A stretch of DNA of 64,000 bases from Streptomyces sp. S.PB5 (GTDB lineage: Bacteria > Actinomycetota > Actinomycetes > Streptomycetales > Streptomycetaceae): contig NZ_JAQMWP010000003.1 in NCBI RefSeq assembly GCF_030403745.1, positions 124,001 to 188,000 on the forward strand, read 5' to 3'. The notes below the pieces were generated by a model. That model saw only the letters and a list, made by a program, of their open reading frames with translations. It searched no databases and was not told the DNA's origin. A program made the position numbers and the translations under genes. Positions 56,848 through 64,000 of the stretch are shown piece by piece. Numbering within the stretch: the stretch's first letter is position 1; each line of letters starts with the position of its first letter.

Positions 56848-59361
56848 TCAGCCCGCCGCCGGGACCTGTGTGGCGAGCAGGACGGGCAGGCGGGTCGTGC
56901 GCGGCTTCGCCTGGATCTCCGCCACCGCCCTCGGCAGGGCCTGGTCCGCGCCGTGGACCACGGACAAATGGCGCTCCGCCCGGCTGAACGCCGTGTAGAC
57001 CCACGGCCGGGTCAGGGACCGGGCCGCGTCTCCCGGCAGCACCACGACCACCGCGGGCCAGCGGCCTGCCGCCGCCTGGTGGGCGGTCAGGGCCCAGCCG
57101 TGACGCACGGACTGCTCCACCCGCTCCTTCGGTACGACGATGTCCTCGCCGGCGCAGGACAGGTGGAGGCCCTCCGCGTCGGCCTTCACCACGCGGCCCG
57201 GGAGGGTGCGCCCCGGGGTGGGGGAGTAGGCGACGCGGTCTCCCGGGTCGAAGCCGCCGAAACGGCCCGGGCCCGGGTTGAGGCGGTCCTTGAGGGCCGC
57301 GTTCAGTGCGCGGGTGCCCGCCGCTCCGCCGTGGCCCGGGGTGATGACCTGGGTCTGGTCGGCGGGGACGCCGAGCGCCCGCGGGACCGAGTCGGCGACC
57401 AGCTGCACGGTGCGGTGCACGGCCTCGCCCGCGTCCCGGACCGGGACGATCACGACCTCCTTGCCAGGGGCCTCGACCTGGTTGAGCTCGCCGATGCCGA
57501 TGCCGGAGACCAGTTCGCCGAGGGGGCCCGGGTCCGGGCGGCGGGAGGCGACCTGCGGGCAGACACGGGCGGCCAGCAGATCGGCGAACACCCGCCCCGG
57601 CCCCGCCGACCACAGCACCGCCGGGTCCCCGGCCAGCACCAGCCGCGCTCCGTCCGGCAACGACTCCGTCAGCAGCGCCGCCGTCTCCACGTCCAGCTGA
57701 GGCGCGTCGAGCACCACGAGGAGATCGAGATCGAGGGCACCGTCCGCGTCCCGGCCAGGGCCTTCGGCACCGGAGAGGAGGCCGGTCACGGTGGCAGCGG
57801 GAGCGGGGTGGTCCGGCGCGCCGGAGCCTTCGAACGCGGCCGCGTCGCCGGGTCCGCCCGTCAGTGCCCTGAAGCGATCCCGGCCCAGTGGGCCGTGAGC
57901 CGCCGCCCAGGCGCGCAGACCGAGCTCGCGGGCCGCGGCGAGCAGCGCCGCCGGTTCTGCCAGGGACGCCTCCCCGCCGGTGTGGAGCACGAGGCCGTGG
58001 TCCCCGACCGCGCGAATCAGTTCACCGGCGGAGCCCTTGGCCGAGCTCGCGGCGCGCTCCCAGTCCGCTGCCGAACCGTCCTGCTTCGGTACGGAGTTGA
58101 TCAGCCGGGCCAGTCCGTCGGCGAGGCTCTCCTCGGCGAGGGCGTACCGCTCCAGTCCGGCCAGGACACGGACCGGCCGCTCCTCGCCCTCCTCCGGTTC
58201 GGGAGCCCGTGGGTCGAGGGCGTCCTGGAAGACCAGGGCCTCGGCCTCCGCGAGGGTGTTCTGCACGGCGGTGTCGGCGTCCGGCACGCCCTGCTTGGCC
58301 AGGGCGGCGGTGAGCGTGGGCAGTTCGAGCGCGGTGTGTCCGGCCACGGCCGCCTGCTCCAGCAGCCAGACGGTCATCGCCCGCCCCCGCCGCTCGTCGT
58401 CCGGCCCGCACTCCGCGCCGAGCAGCGCCCGCGCGAACCCGTCGGCCTGCTCGGGCCGTACACCGGCGACGCGCAGCAACTGCCAGGGGTCGTCCCGCAG
58501 TTGCCCGGCCGCGCTCTCGCCGAGCGCGGCGGCGACCTGCGGTCCGAAGGACTCCGGGGCGCCGCCCTCGGCCAGGACCCGCCGCACGGACTCGACGGTC
58601 TCCGCCGCGGGAGCCACGGGCACGTCGGGCGACGCCACCACCGGCTGGGGCCGCCGCTCCGGCTCCGGCGCCGACCGGCGCGGGGCCTCGGGCTCGGCGA
58701 AGACAGCCGCCACGGGCTTCGCCCCGCTCTCGACGGCCCGTACGGCGGCCAGCAGATCGGCAGCCTTCCCGCTGAGCTTCGCCCCGGCCGCGACGGGCCC
58801 CTGCTTCTCGGCCCTGCGCCGCTCGATCCGCTCCCGCTCCAGCTTCTGCGCGGCGAGCTCGGCCTGCGCCTCGGTCAGCTGGGCCGCGGCGGCGCCATCG
58901 CCTCCGGCGGACTCGGACTGAGCCGTGCCGTCGGCCTCGTCCTCTTCGGCGGCTGGGGCTTCAGCGGTGCTGTCGGCCTCGTCGCCTGCGGCGGCCGGGG
59001 CCTCAGCAGCGCCGTCGGCCTTGTCAGCTGCGGCGGTCCGGGCCTCAGTTGTGCTGTCGGCCCTGTCGGCCCTGTCGGCCCTGTCGGCCCCGTCGCCCGC
59101 GGCGGCCCCGGGCTCCGCCGCCCCGTCGCTCTCCAGGCCCGGGTGCCCGGCCGCACCGTCCCCGGTCCCGCTCTCCCCGTCGTCGGTGTCGGTGTCGGGC
59201 ATCTCGCCCGCCACCTCGCTCTGTCCGCTGTCGCCCTCGGAAGGCCCACCCCGGGGCTCGTCCTTGCCCGCCCCGGTGTCGTCGGCCCCCGCGACCGTCT
59301 CCTCCACGGTGTCCGGCGATTCCGGCTCGGTCTCCTCCGTGGGCTCCGGCTCCGTGCTCAC
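56848..59361 (-). CDS. RecD-like helicase homologue with lost ATPase motifs
   Basis: 837 residues. The first ~190 residues are acidic, Ala/Asp/Glu-rich repeats. Then a helix-hairpin-helix region (about 270-330) and a RecD2-like double helicase core. Odd: where the P-loop GGPGTGKT is expected (about 458-468) it reads LHTGGEASLAEP, without the Lys and Thr; Walker B reads VVLDAPQLD instead of DEAS; motif V reads TAHQAAAGRWPAVVVV. The arginine motif YTAFSRAERH remains. It is likely an ATPase-dead DNA-binding relative. GTG start overlapping the aldo/keto reductase stop (GTGA). Confidence 0.78.
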   Translation of the reverse strand: MSTEPEPTEETEPESPDTVEETVAGADDTGAGKDEPRGGPSEGDSGQSEVAGEMPDTDTDDGESGTGDGAAGHPGLESDGAAEPGAAAGDGADRADRADRADSTTEARTAAADKADGAAEAPAAAGDEADSTAEAPAAEEDEADGTAQSESAGGDGAAAAQLTEAQAELAAQKLERERIERRRAEKQGPVAAGAKLSGKAADLLAAVRAVESGAKPVAAVFAEPEAPRRSAPEPERRPQPVVASPDVPVAPAAETVESVRRVLAEGGAPESFGPQVAAALGESAAGQLRDDPWQLLRVAGVRPEQADGFARALLGAECGPDDERRGRAMTVWLLEQAAVAGHTALELPTLTAALAKQGVPDADTAVQNTLAEAEALVFQDALDPRAPEPEEGEERPVRVLAGLERYALAEESLADGLARLINSVPKQDGSAADWERAASSAKGSAGELIRAVGDHGLVLHTGGEASLAEPAALLAAARELGLRAWAAAHGPLGRDRFRALTGGPGDAAAFEGSGAPDHPAPAATVTGLLSGAEGPGRDADGALDLDLLVVLDAPQLDVETAALLTESLPDGARLVLAGDPAVLWSAGPGRVFADLLAARVCPQVASRRPDPGPLGELVSGIGIGELNQVEAPGKEVVIVPVRDAGEAVHRTVQLVADSVPRALGVPADQTQVITPGHGGAAGTRALNAALKDRLNPGPGRFGGFDPGDRVAYSPTPGRTLPGRVVKADAEGLHLSCAGEDIVVPKERVEQSVRHGWALTAHQAAAGRWPAVVVVLPGDAARSLTRPWVYTAFSRAERHLSVVHGADQALPRAVAEIQAKPRTTRLPVLLATQVPAAG
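59052..59092 (-). repeat. 9-bp microsatellite (CCTGTCGGC) in the RecD-like gene
   Basis: Four to five copies of a 9-bp unit encode (ADR)n in the acidic N-terminal segment. Adjacent longer repeats encode ADGTAEAPAA-type units. All are in frame. Confidence 0.7.
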
Positions 59362-60341
59362 AGCGTGCTCCAGTCGTGATCGGGATAGCGGTGCACGGGC
59401 GCCGACACATCGTCGAGCGCCCGGCAGATCTCGTCAGGAAGACTAAGGGCCTCCACTGACAATGCCGCCGTGAGCTGCTGCGCGTTGCGCGCGCCGACGA
59501 TGGGCGCGGTGACGCCGGGACGGTCGCGGACCCAGGCGAGGGCCACCTGGAGCGGGGTCACCGCGAGTCCGTCGGCCGCGGTCTGGACGGCGTCGACGAT
59601 GTGGCTCGCCGTGTCGTCGAGGTAGGGGGCGACGAAGGGGGCGAGATGCTCCGAGGCGCCGCGCGAGTCGGCCGGCGTGGCGTTGCGGTACTTGCCCGTG
59701 AGGACGCCACGGCCGAGCGGCGAGGAGGGGAGCAGACCGATGCCGAGGTCCAGCGCGGCGGGCAGCACCTCGCGTTCGACGCCGCGCTGCAGGAGGGAGT
59801 ACTCCAGCTGCGTGGCCGCGAGCCGGGTCCGGGTGCCCGGCGCCGCCAGCTGCCAGGTCGCGGCCTTGGCGAGCTGCCAGCCGCAGAAGTTGGAGACCCC
59901 GGCGTACCGCGCGCGGCCGCTGCCGACCGCGAGGTCGAGGGCCTGGAGGGTCTCCTCCAGCGGGGTGTCCGGGTCGTAGGCGTGGACCTGCCACACGTCG
60001 ACGTAGTCCGTGCCGAGGCGGGCGAGGGAGGCGTCCAGCGCGGCGAGCAGATGGCCGCGCGAGCCGTCGAAGCGGCGGTCCGGGTCGGGCACGCTGCCCG
60101 CCTTGGTGGAGATGACGAGGTCCCGGCGCGGGACCAGGCCCTCTATGAGGCGGCCGAGCAGATACTCGGACTCCCCGTCGCCGTACACGTCCGCGGTGTC
60201 GACGAGGGTCCCGCCCGCCTCCCAGAACGTCTTCAAGAGGTCCGCGGCGTCGTGCTCGTCGGTGTCCCTGCCCCAGGTGAGGGTGCCCAGACCGATACGG
60301 GACACGCGCAGGCCGGTGCGGCCGAGATGCCTCTGCTCCAT
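59358..60341 (-). CDS. Aldo/keto reductase
   Basis: 327 residues, TIM barrel. MEQRHLGRTGLRVSRIGLGT; catalytic Asp/Tyr in GGTLVDTADVYGDGESE; Lys in DLVISTKAG; His in DVWQVHAYDPDTP; NADPH site GVTAPIVGARNAQQL. It reduces aldehydes or ketones with NADPH; substrate unknown. The start at 60341 matches the conserved N terminus; the in-frame ATG at 60353 is the alternative. Overlaps the RecD-like gene by four bases. Confidence 0.9.
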   Translation of the reverse strand: MEQRHLGRTGLRVSRIGLGTLTWGRDTDEHDAADLLKTFWEAGGTLVDTADVYGDGESEYLLGRLIEGLVPRRDLVISTKAGSVPDPDRRFDGSRGHLLAALDASLARLGTDYVDVWQVHAYDPDTPLEETLQALDLAVGSGRARYAGVSNFCGWQLAKAATWQLAAPGTRTRLAATQLEYSLLQRGVEREVLPAALDLGIGLLPSSPLGRGVLTGKYRNATPADSRGASEHLAPFVAPYLDDTASHIVDAVQTAADGLAVTPLQVALAWVRDRPGVTAPIVGARNAQQLTAALSVEALSLPDEICRALDDVSAPVHRYPDHDWSTL

Positions 60342-60519
60342 GAACGCCGACATTACTGGCCGGAACCAGTGGTGTGGGGGCCTGTGGACGACCAGTTTCC
60401 CGCATCGGCACACCCGTTCATGTGGGCGGAAGAACACGACCGCCAGCTGCCCCGATCCGCACACCCCACGCTAAGGTCGGGAAACCAGGGACGTTACTGA
60501 TGGGTAAGGGGAATCGGCC

Positions 60520-61575
60520 ATGCAGCTCGGCATCAACCTCGGTTACTGGGGCGCCGGAATGGACGCGGACAATCTCGCCGTCGCCCAGGAGGCCGACCGC
60601 CTCGGCTACGCCGTGTGCTGGGCCGCCGAGGCCTACGGCTCCGACGCGGCGACCGTGCTCAGCTGGGTCGCGGCGCAGACGGAGCGCATCGACGTCGGCT
60701 CGGCCATCTTCCAGATCCCGGCCCGCCAGCCGGCCATGACCGCGATGACCGCCGCCACCCTCGACTCGCTCTCCGGCGGCCGCTTCCGCCTCGGCCTCGG
60801 CGTCTCCGGACCGCAGGTCTCCGAGGGCTGGTACGGCGTCAAGTTCGACAAGCCGCTGGCACGCACGCGTGAGTACGTCGAGATCGTCCGCAAGGCCATG
60901 ACCCGCGAGCGCCTGTCGTACGAGGGCCGGCACTGGACGCTGCCGCTGCCCGGCGGCCCCGGCAAGCCGCTCAAGCTCACCGTGCACCCCGAGCGCGAGC
61001 ACATCCCGCTGTACATCGCCGCGATCGGGCCCAAGAACCTCGAGCAGACCGGTGAGATCGCCGACGGCGCGCTGCTGATCTTCCCCTCCGCGGCCCACCT
61101 GGAGGAGACCACGATCAAGTACCTGCGGGCCGGGCGCGAGAAGGCGGGCAAGACCCTCGACGGGTTCGACGTCCACCCGACGCTCCCGCTCGCCGTCGGC
61201 GAGGACAAGGACGTCGCCACCCTCGCCGACGCATTCCGCCCCTACACCGCCCTCTACGTCGGCGGCATGGGCAGCGCCAAGCAGAACTTCTACAACCAGC
61301 TCGCCCAGCGCATGGGCTTCGAGGCGGCCGCCGCCGAGGTCCAGGAGAAGTACCTGTCCGGTGACAAGCAGGGTGCCGCGGCCGCGATCCCGCACGACCT
61401 GATCGACCAGACGACGCTGCTGGGCTCCGTGGACCGCATCGCGGACCGGATGAAGGAGTACGCGGCCGCCGGTGTCACCACGCTCAGTCTGGCGCCCGCG
61501 GGCTTCACGCTCGACGAGCGGATCGCCTCGCTCCGCGCCGGCACCGAGGCCCTGGAGCGCGCCGGGCTCGCGTGA
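60520..61575 (+). CDS. LLM-class F420-dependent oxidoreductase
   Basis: 351 residues, luciferase-like TIM barrel: MQLGINLGYWGAGMDADNLA, AEAYGSDAATVLSWVAAQTE, IDVGSAIFQIPARQPAM, LGLGVSGPQVSEGWYG. This matches the actinobacterial F420-binding branch (methylenetetrahydromethanopterin reductase-like). It transfers hydride between F420 and an unknown substrate. TAAGGGGAA precedes the ATG. Ended by a hairpin at 61606-61644. Confidence 0.88.
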   Translation: MQLGINLGYWGAGMDADNLAVAQEADRLGYAVCWAAEAYGSDAATVLSWVAAQTERIDVGSAIFQIPARQPAMTAMTAATLDSLSGGRFRLGLGVSGPQVSEGWYGVKFDKPLARTREYVEIVRKAMTRERLSYEGRHWTLPLPGGPGKPLKLTVHPEREHIPLYIAAIGPKNLEQTGEIADGALLIFPSAAHLEETTIKYLRAGREKAGKTLDGFDVHPTLPLAVGEDKDVATLADAFRPYTALYVGGMGSAKQNFYNQLAQRMGFEAAAAEVQEKYLSGDKQGAAAAIPHDLIDQTTLLGSVDRIADRMKEYAAAGVTTLSLAPAGFTLDERIASLRAGTEALERAGLA

Positions 61576-61605
61576 CGCACGGCGGGGAGCGCCGGAGGTT
61601 TCTGC

Positions 61606-61644
61606 GGCCGTGGTGGGGGCTCGGGGGTCTTCCCCGCCACGGCC
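61606..61644 (+). terminator. Terminator after the LLM oxidoreductase
   Basis: GGCCGTGGTGGGG and CCCCGCCACGGCC form a 13-bp stem with one G-U pair. The remaining 61645-61810 region is AT-richer than its surroundings and holds the promoter of the ferritin-like gene. Confidence 0.6.
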
Positions 61645-61810
61645 GTCACGCAGAACAACGCGCCGGCGCCCGCTCGGTTACGCCCCTGTCGTGACCCGCG
61701 GGGTCCTCCTTTTGGCGGAGTTGTCCGACACAGCTGTTGCAGCACCTCTCGCGCAGCATTTGACTCGTTCTTTGCGGAGTGCAGCGGAGTCCTGCTGAGA
61801 GGTGCCCACG

Positions 61811-62599
61811 ATGCTTTCGGCCAAGAGCCTGTTCCAGGAGATCCTCGACAACGACGAGTCCTTCCGGCTGTTCTGCTCCATCGCGGCCAGCGGCGAGTCG
61901 CAGGGCGGTTGGGAGAACGCCCGGATCGCCGCGCTCGTCCCCGACGGCGAGCGCGCACTCGCCCCCAAGATCACCCGGCACGGCGCCGACGAGGACAAGC
62001 ACGGGCGGATCTTCAACGCCCTGATGAAGAAGCGCGGCCTCGAACCCGTCCCCGTACCGCCCGACACCGACTACACGATGCTCCTGGAGAAGCGCGGCAT
62101 CGGTCTCGCCCACGACAAGCTCAAGGCCGACCAACCGCTGACCGTGCAGGACATCGTGACCTACCTCGCCCACAGCCGGGTCACCGAGCAGCGCGCCTCC
62201 GAGCAGATGGAGCTGCTGCGCAAGCACTTCGCCGACCATCCCGAGCTCGGCCGCGCGGTGAAGATGATCTCGGGCGACGAGGACAACCACCTCGCCTACT
62301 GCCACGAGGAGTTGCTGCGCTTCGCGGCCGCGGGGCACGGCCGGGACATCCAGCGCACGCTCAGGGAGTGTGCGCTCGCCGAGATCCGCATCTACCGGGA
62401 CGTCAGCCTCGCGGTCATGGCCCACATGGGCCGCATCCTGGGCTGGCCGACGGCGAAGTCGGCCGTCCTCGCGGCGGGCATCCACGCGGTGTACGCCTAC
62501 GAACGCGCCGCGGGCTGGCGCCGGATGGTCTCCCTGAGGATGCCCGAGCGGCGCAACGCCCTCGGCGGACCGGCCGGCTCCGCACCCGAGTTCGCGTGA
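61811..62599 (+). CDS. Ferritin-like diiron-fold protein
   Basis: 262 residues, all helical. Metal-ligand patterns: GADEDKHGRIFNALM (E/H pair) and SGDEDNHLAYCHEELL (E-x2-H type), with VTEQRASEQMELL between, as in ferritin-like oxygenase/storage folds. The C terminus has a long helix (LAVMAHMGRILGW). The ATG at 61811 is preferred to a GTG nine bases upstream because GAGAGG is correctly spaced. Function unknown; iron binding is inferred from the residues. Confidence 0.78.
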   Translation: MLSAKSLFQEILDNDESFRLFCSIAASGESQGGWENARIAALVPDGERALAPKITRHGADEDKHGRIFNALMKKRGLEPVPVPPDTDYTMLLEKRGIGLAHDKLKADQPLTVQDIVTYLAHSRVTEQRASEQMELLRKHFADHPELGRAVKMISGDEDNHLAYCHEELLRFAAAGHGRDIQRTLRECALAEIRIYRDVSLAVMAHMGRILGWPTAKSAVLAAGIHAVYAYERAAGWRRMVSLRMPERRNALGGPAGSAPEFA

Positions 62600-62638
62600 G
62601 CCCGGCGGACAGCCCTACAGCCGGTCCTACAACGAGTC

Positions 62639-63634
62639 CTACAGCCAGCCCCGGCTCTTGAACAGCCGGTACAGCAGCACCTCCAGGGCGGCCATGACCG
62701 CGATCACCGCCGGATACGACCACACCCAGTGCAGTTCCGGCATGTGCTCGAAGTTCATGCCGTAGATTCCCGCGATCATCGTGGGGACCGCGGCCATGGC
62801 CGCCCACGCGGAGATCTTCCGCATGTCGTCGTTCTGCCGGACGCTCATCTGCGCGAGATGCGCCGACAGGATGTCCGACACCAGCCGGTCCAGGCCCTCC
62901 ACGGACTCGTTCACGCGCGTGAGGTGGTCGTTCACGTCGCGGAAGAAGGGCCGCGCCTTCTCGTTGACGAAGGGCACGCCCGAACCGAACTGTCCGACCG
63001 CCGCCAGCCGGTTCAGCGGCAGCGCGAGCGGCCCGGTGGCCCGGCGGAACTCCAGGATCTGCCGCTTGAAGGTGTAGATCCGGGACGCGGTGTGGCGCGA
63101 GCCGCCGCCGTCCGGCGAGAACACCTCCGCCTCCAGTTCCTCCAGGTCGGTCTGGAGCTCCGTCGCCACGTCCAGGTAGTGGTCGACGACGGCGTCCGAG
63201 ACGGCGTACAGCACCGCCGTGGGCCCCTTGCCGAGCAGTTGCGGCTCCTGCTCCAGGCGTTGCCGCACGGCCTTGAGCGGGGCGCCCTCGCCGTGCCGCA
63301 CGGTGACCACGAAGCCGTCGCCCAGGAAGAGCATGACCTCGCCGGTGGAGACCTGGTCGCTCTTCGGTTCGTACACGACCGGCTTCAGGACGACGAAGAG
63401 GGAGTCGTCGTAGACCTCCAGCTTGGGCCGCTGATGGGCCTTCAAGGCGTCCTCGACGGCCAGTGGGTGCAGCCCGAACTCCTGGGTGACCAGGTCGAAC
63501 TCCTTCTCGGACGGCTGATGCAGCCCGATCCACACGAACCCGCCCGCGGCCCGCGCCTCGTCCAGGGCGTCGGAGAGGTCCTCGGGGCCCTCGGTCCGGT
63601 GCCCGTCCCGGTAGATGGCACAGTCGACGATCAC
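62639..63634 (-). CDS. CorA-family magnesium/cobalt transporter
   Basis: 331 residues. Large N-terminal cytoplasmic funnel (GFVWIGLHQPSEKEF; VEDALKAHQRPKLEVYDD), long stalk helix, and two C-terminal membrane helices with the signature YGMNFEHMPEL containing GMN. Imports Mg2+ passively as a pentamer. GTG start at 63634 with GGGAGA upstream. Divergent from the phosphatase gene. Confidence 0.92.
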   Translation of the reverse strand: MIVDCAIYRDGHRTEGPEDLSDALDEARAAGGFVWIGLHQPSEKEFDLVTQEFGLHPLAVEDALKAHQRPKLEVYDDSLFVVLKPVVYEPKSDQVSTGEVMLFLGDGFVVTVRHGEGAPLKAVRQRLEQEPQLLGKGPTAVLYAVSDAVVDHYLDVATELQTDLEELEAEVFSPDGGGSRHTASRIYTFKRQILEFRRATGPLALPLNRLAAVGQFGSGVPFVNEKARPFFRDVNDHLTRVNESVEGLDRLVSDILSAHLAQMSVRQNDDMRKISAWAAMAAVPTMIAGIYGMNFEHMPELHWVWSYPAVIAVMAALEVLLYRLFKSRGWL

Positions 63635-63807
63635 GCTGCGTATTCTCCCGTCGTTCGTCGGCCGACGCACAGCGACGCTTTCGCCGCCGGGGTGCTCCAG
63701 CCGGTGTCGGCAGCCCGGCCGTGCCCGGCCCTCCGGGCCTCCGCACGCGCCGCCTCCCGGCACCGGCGCGCCCCTGCGGCCGGGCGCGTGCGCCTACGCT
63801 GGGCCGC

Positions 63808-64000
63808 ATGCCCACGCTGATCCTCGTCCGGCACGGACGATCCACCGCCAACACCGAGGGACTGCTCGCCGGCTGGACGCCCGGTGTCGCCCTGGACGAG
63901 CGCGGGAGCGCGCAGGCCGCCGCGCTGCCCGGGCGCCTCGCCGGGCTGCCGATCTCGGAGATCGTCACCAGCCCGCTCCAGCGCTGCCAGGAAACGATTC
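63808..64000 (+). CDS. Histidine phosphatase family protein (cut by window end)
   Basis: First 64 residues only. The RHG motif LILVRHGRSTANTEGLLAG carries the phospho-accepting His; LDERGSAQAAAL and VTSPLQRCQET follow as in phosphoglycerate mutase-like phosphatases. TACGCT at 63795-63800 lies seven bases from the ATG and there is no Shine-Dalgarno, so a leaderless mRNA is likely. Family members often named MSMEG_4193/2,3-BPG-dependent mutase-like; exact substrate open. Confidence 0.87.
   Translation, partial: MPTLILVRHGRSTANTEGLLAGWTPGVALDERGSAQAAALPGRLAGLPISEIVTSPLQRCQETI

Overview
The window is about 72% G+C, with dense gene packing, GTG starts and 4-bp GTGA overlaps. Two adjacent chaplins (short chpH-like, long chpC-like), a class F sortase, a SoxR without enteric-type neighbours, F420-type oxidoreductases and a gluconate operon with a FadR-type repressor all point to the chromosome core of a Streptomyces. 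The gene order recalls the S. coelicolor region holding soxR, the gluconate genes and chpH/chpC, in reverse. I see no phage, plasmid, transposase or CRISPR.

Layout. 1-4.3 kb: end of an MFS transporter, a secreted protein, a class F sortase with a 15-residue repeat linker, and an orphan sugar-type ABC ATPase. 4.6-14 kb: oxidation genes (aldehyde and alcohol dehydrogenases, acyl-CoA dehydrogenase, MaoC) with TetR and ArsR regulators, a metabolite:H+ symporter and a DMT exporter. 14-23 kb: SoxR, a Deinococcus-type RNA ligase, a BKACE enzyme, a zinc-ribbon protein, a secreted penicillin acylase, an alpha/beta hydrolase and a NamZ-type muramidase. 23-33 kb: SDR, CoA ligase and TetR; a 132-bp tandem repeat array; a NarL two-component system whose response regulator carries a repeat extension; an LGFP-like secreted protein; an ACAD10/11-type dehydrogenase with its phosphotransferase. 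33-42 kb: His-rich protein, quinone oxidoreductase, DUF202 pair, Nudix, DMT, amino acid permease, a molybdopterin/cytochrome b pair. 42-47 kb: gluconate/idonate operon and GntR. 47-53 kb: YchJ, M1 aminopeptidase, a 1283-residue Pls/PosA-type membrane NRPS, and tRNA-Leu(GAG). 53-64 kb: M20 peptidase, chaplins, a RecD-like protein that has lost its ATPase motifs, aldo/keto reductase, LLM oxidoreductase, ferritin-like protein, CorA and a partial phosphatase.

The most interesting signals are regulatory. One 20-bp palindrome (CATAC...GTATG) lies before the symporter (7267-7286), the SDR-ligase-TetR operon (23145-23164) and the phosphotransferase-ACAD operon (32898-32917). Together these encode uptake, CoA activation, ketone reduction, phosphorylation and ACAD chemistry, the logic of the levulinate/4-hydroxyacid pathway. 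A second 19-bp palindrome links another TetR and ACAD (11139-11157) to the aldehyde/alcohol dehydrogenase operon (4583-4601). The chpH leader has a 12-nt segment complementary to its own Shine-Dalgarno region. The Pls/PosA-aminopeptidase pair is the best candidate for an uncharacterised small-molecule or polymer system.
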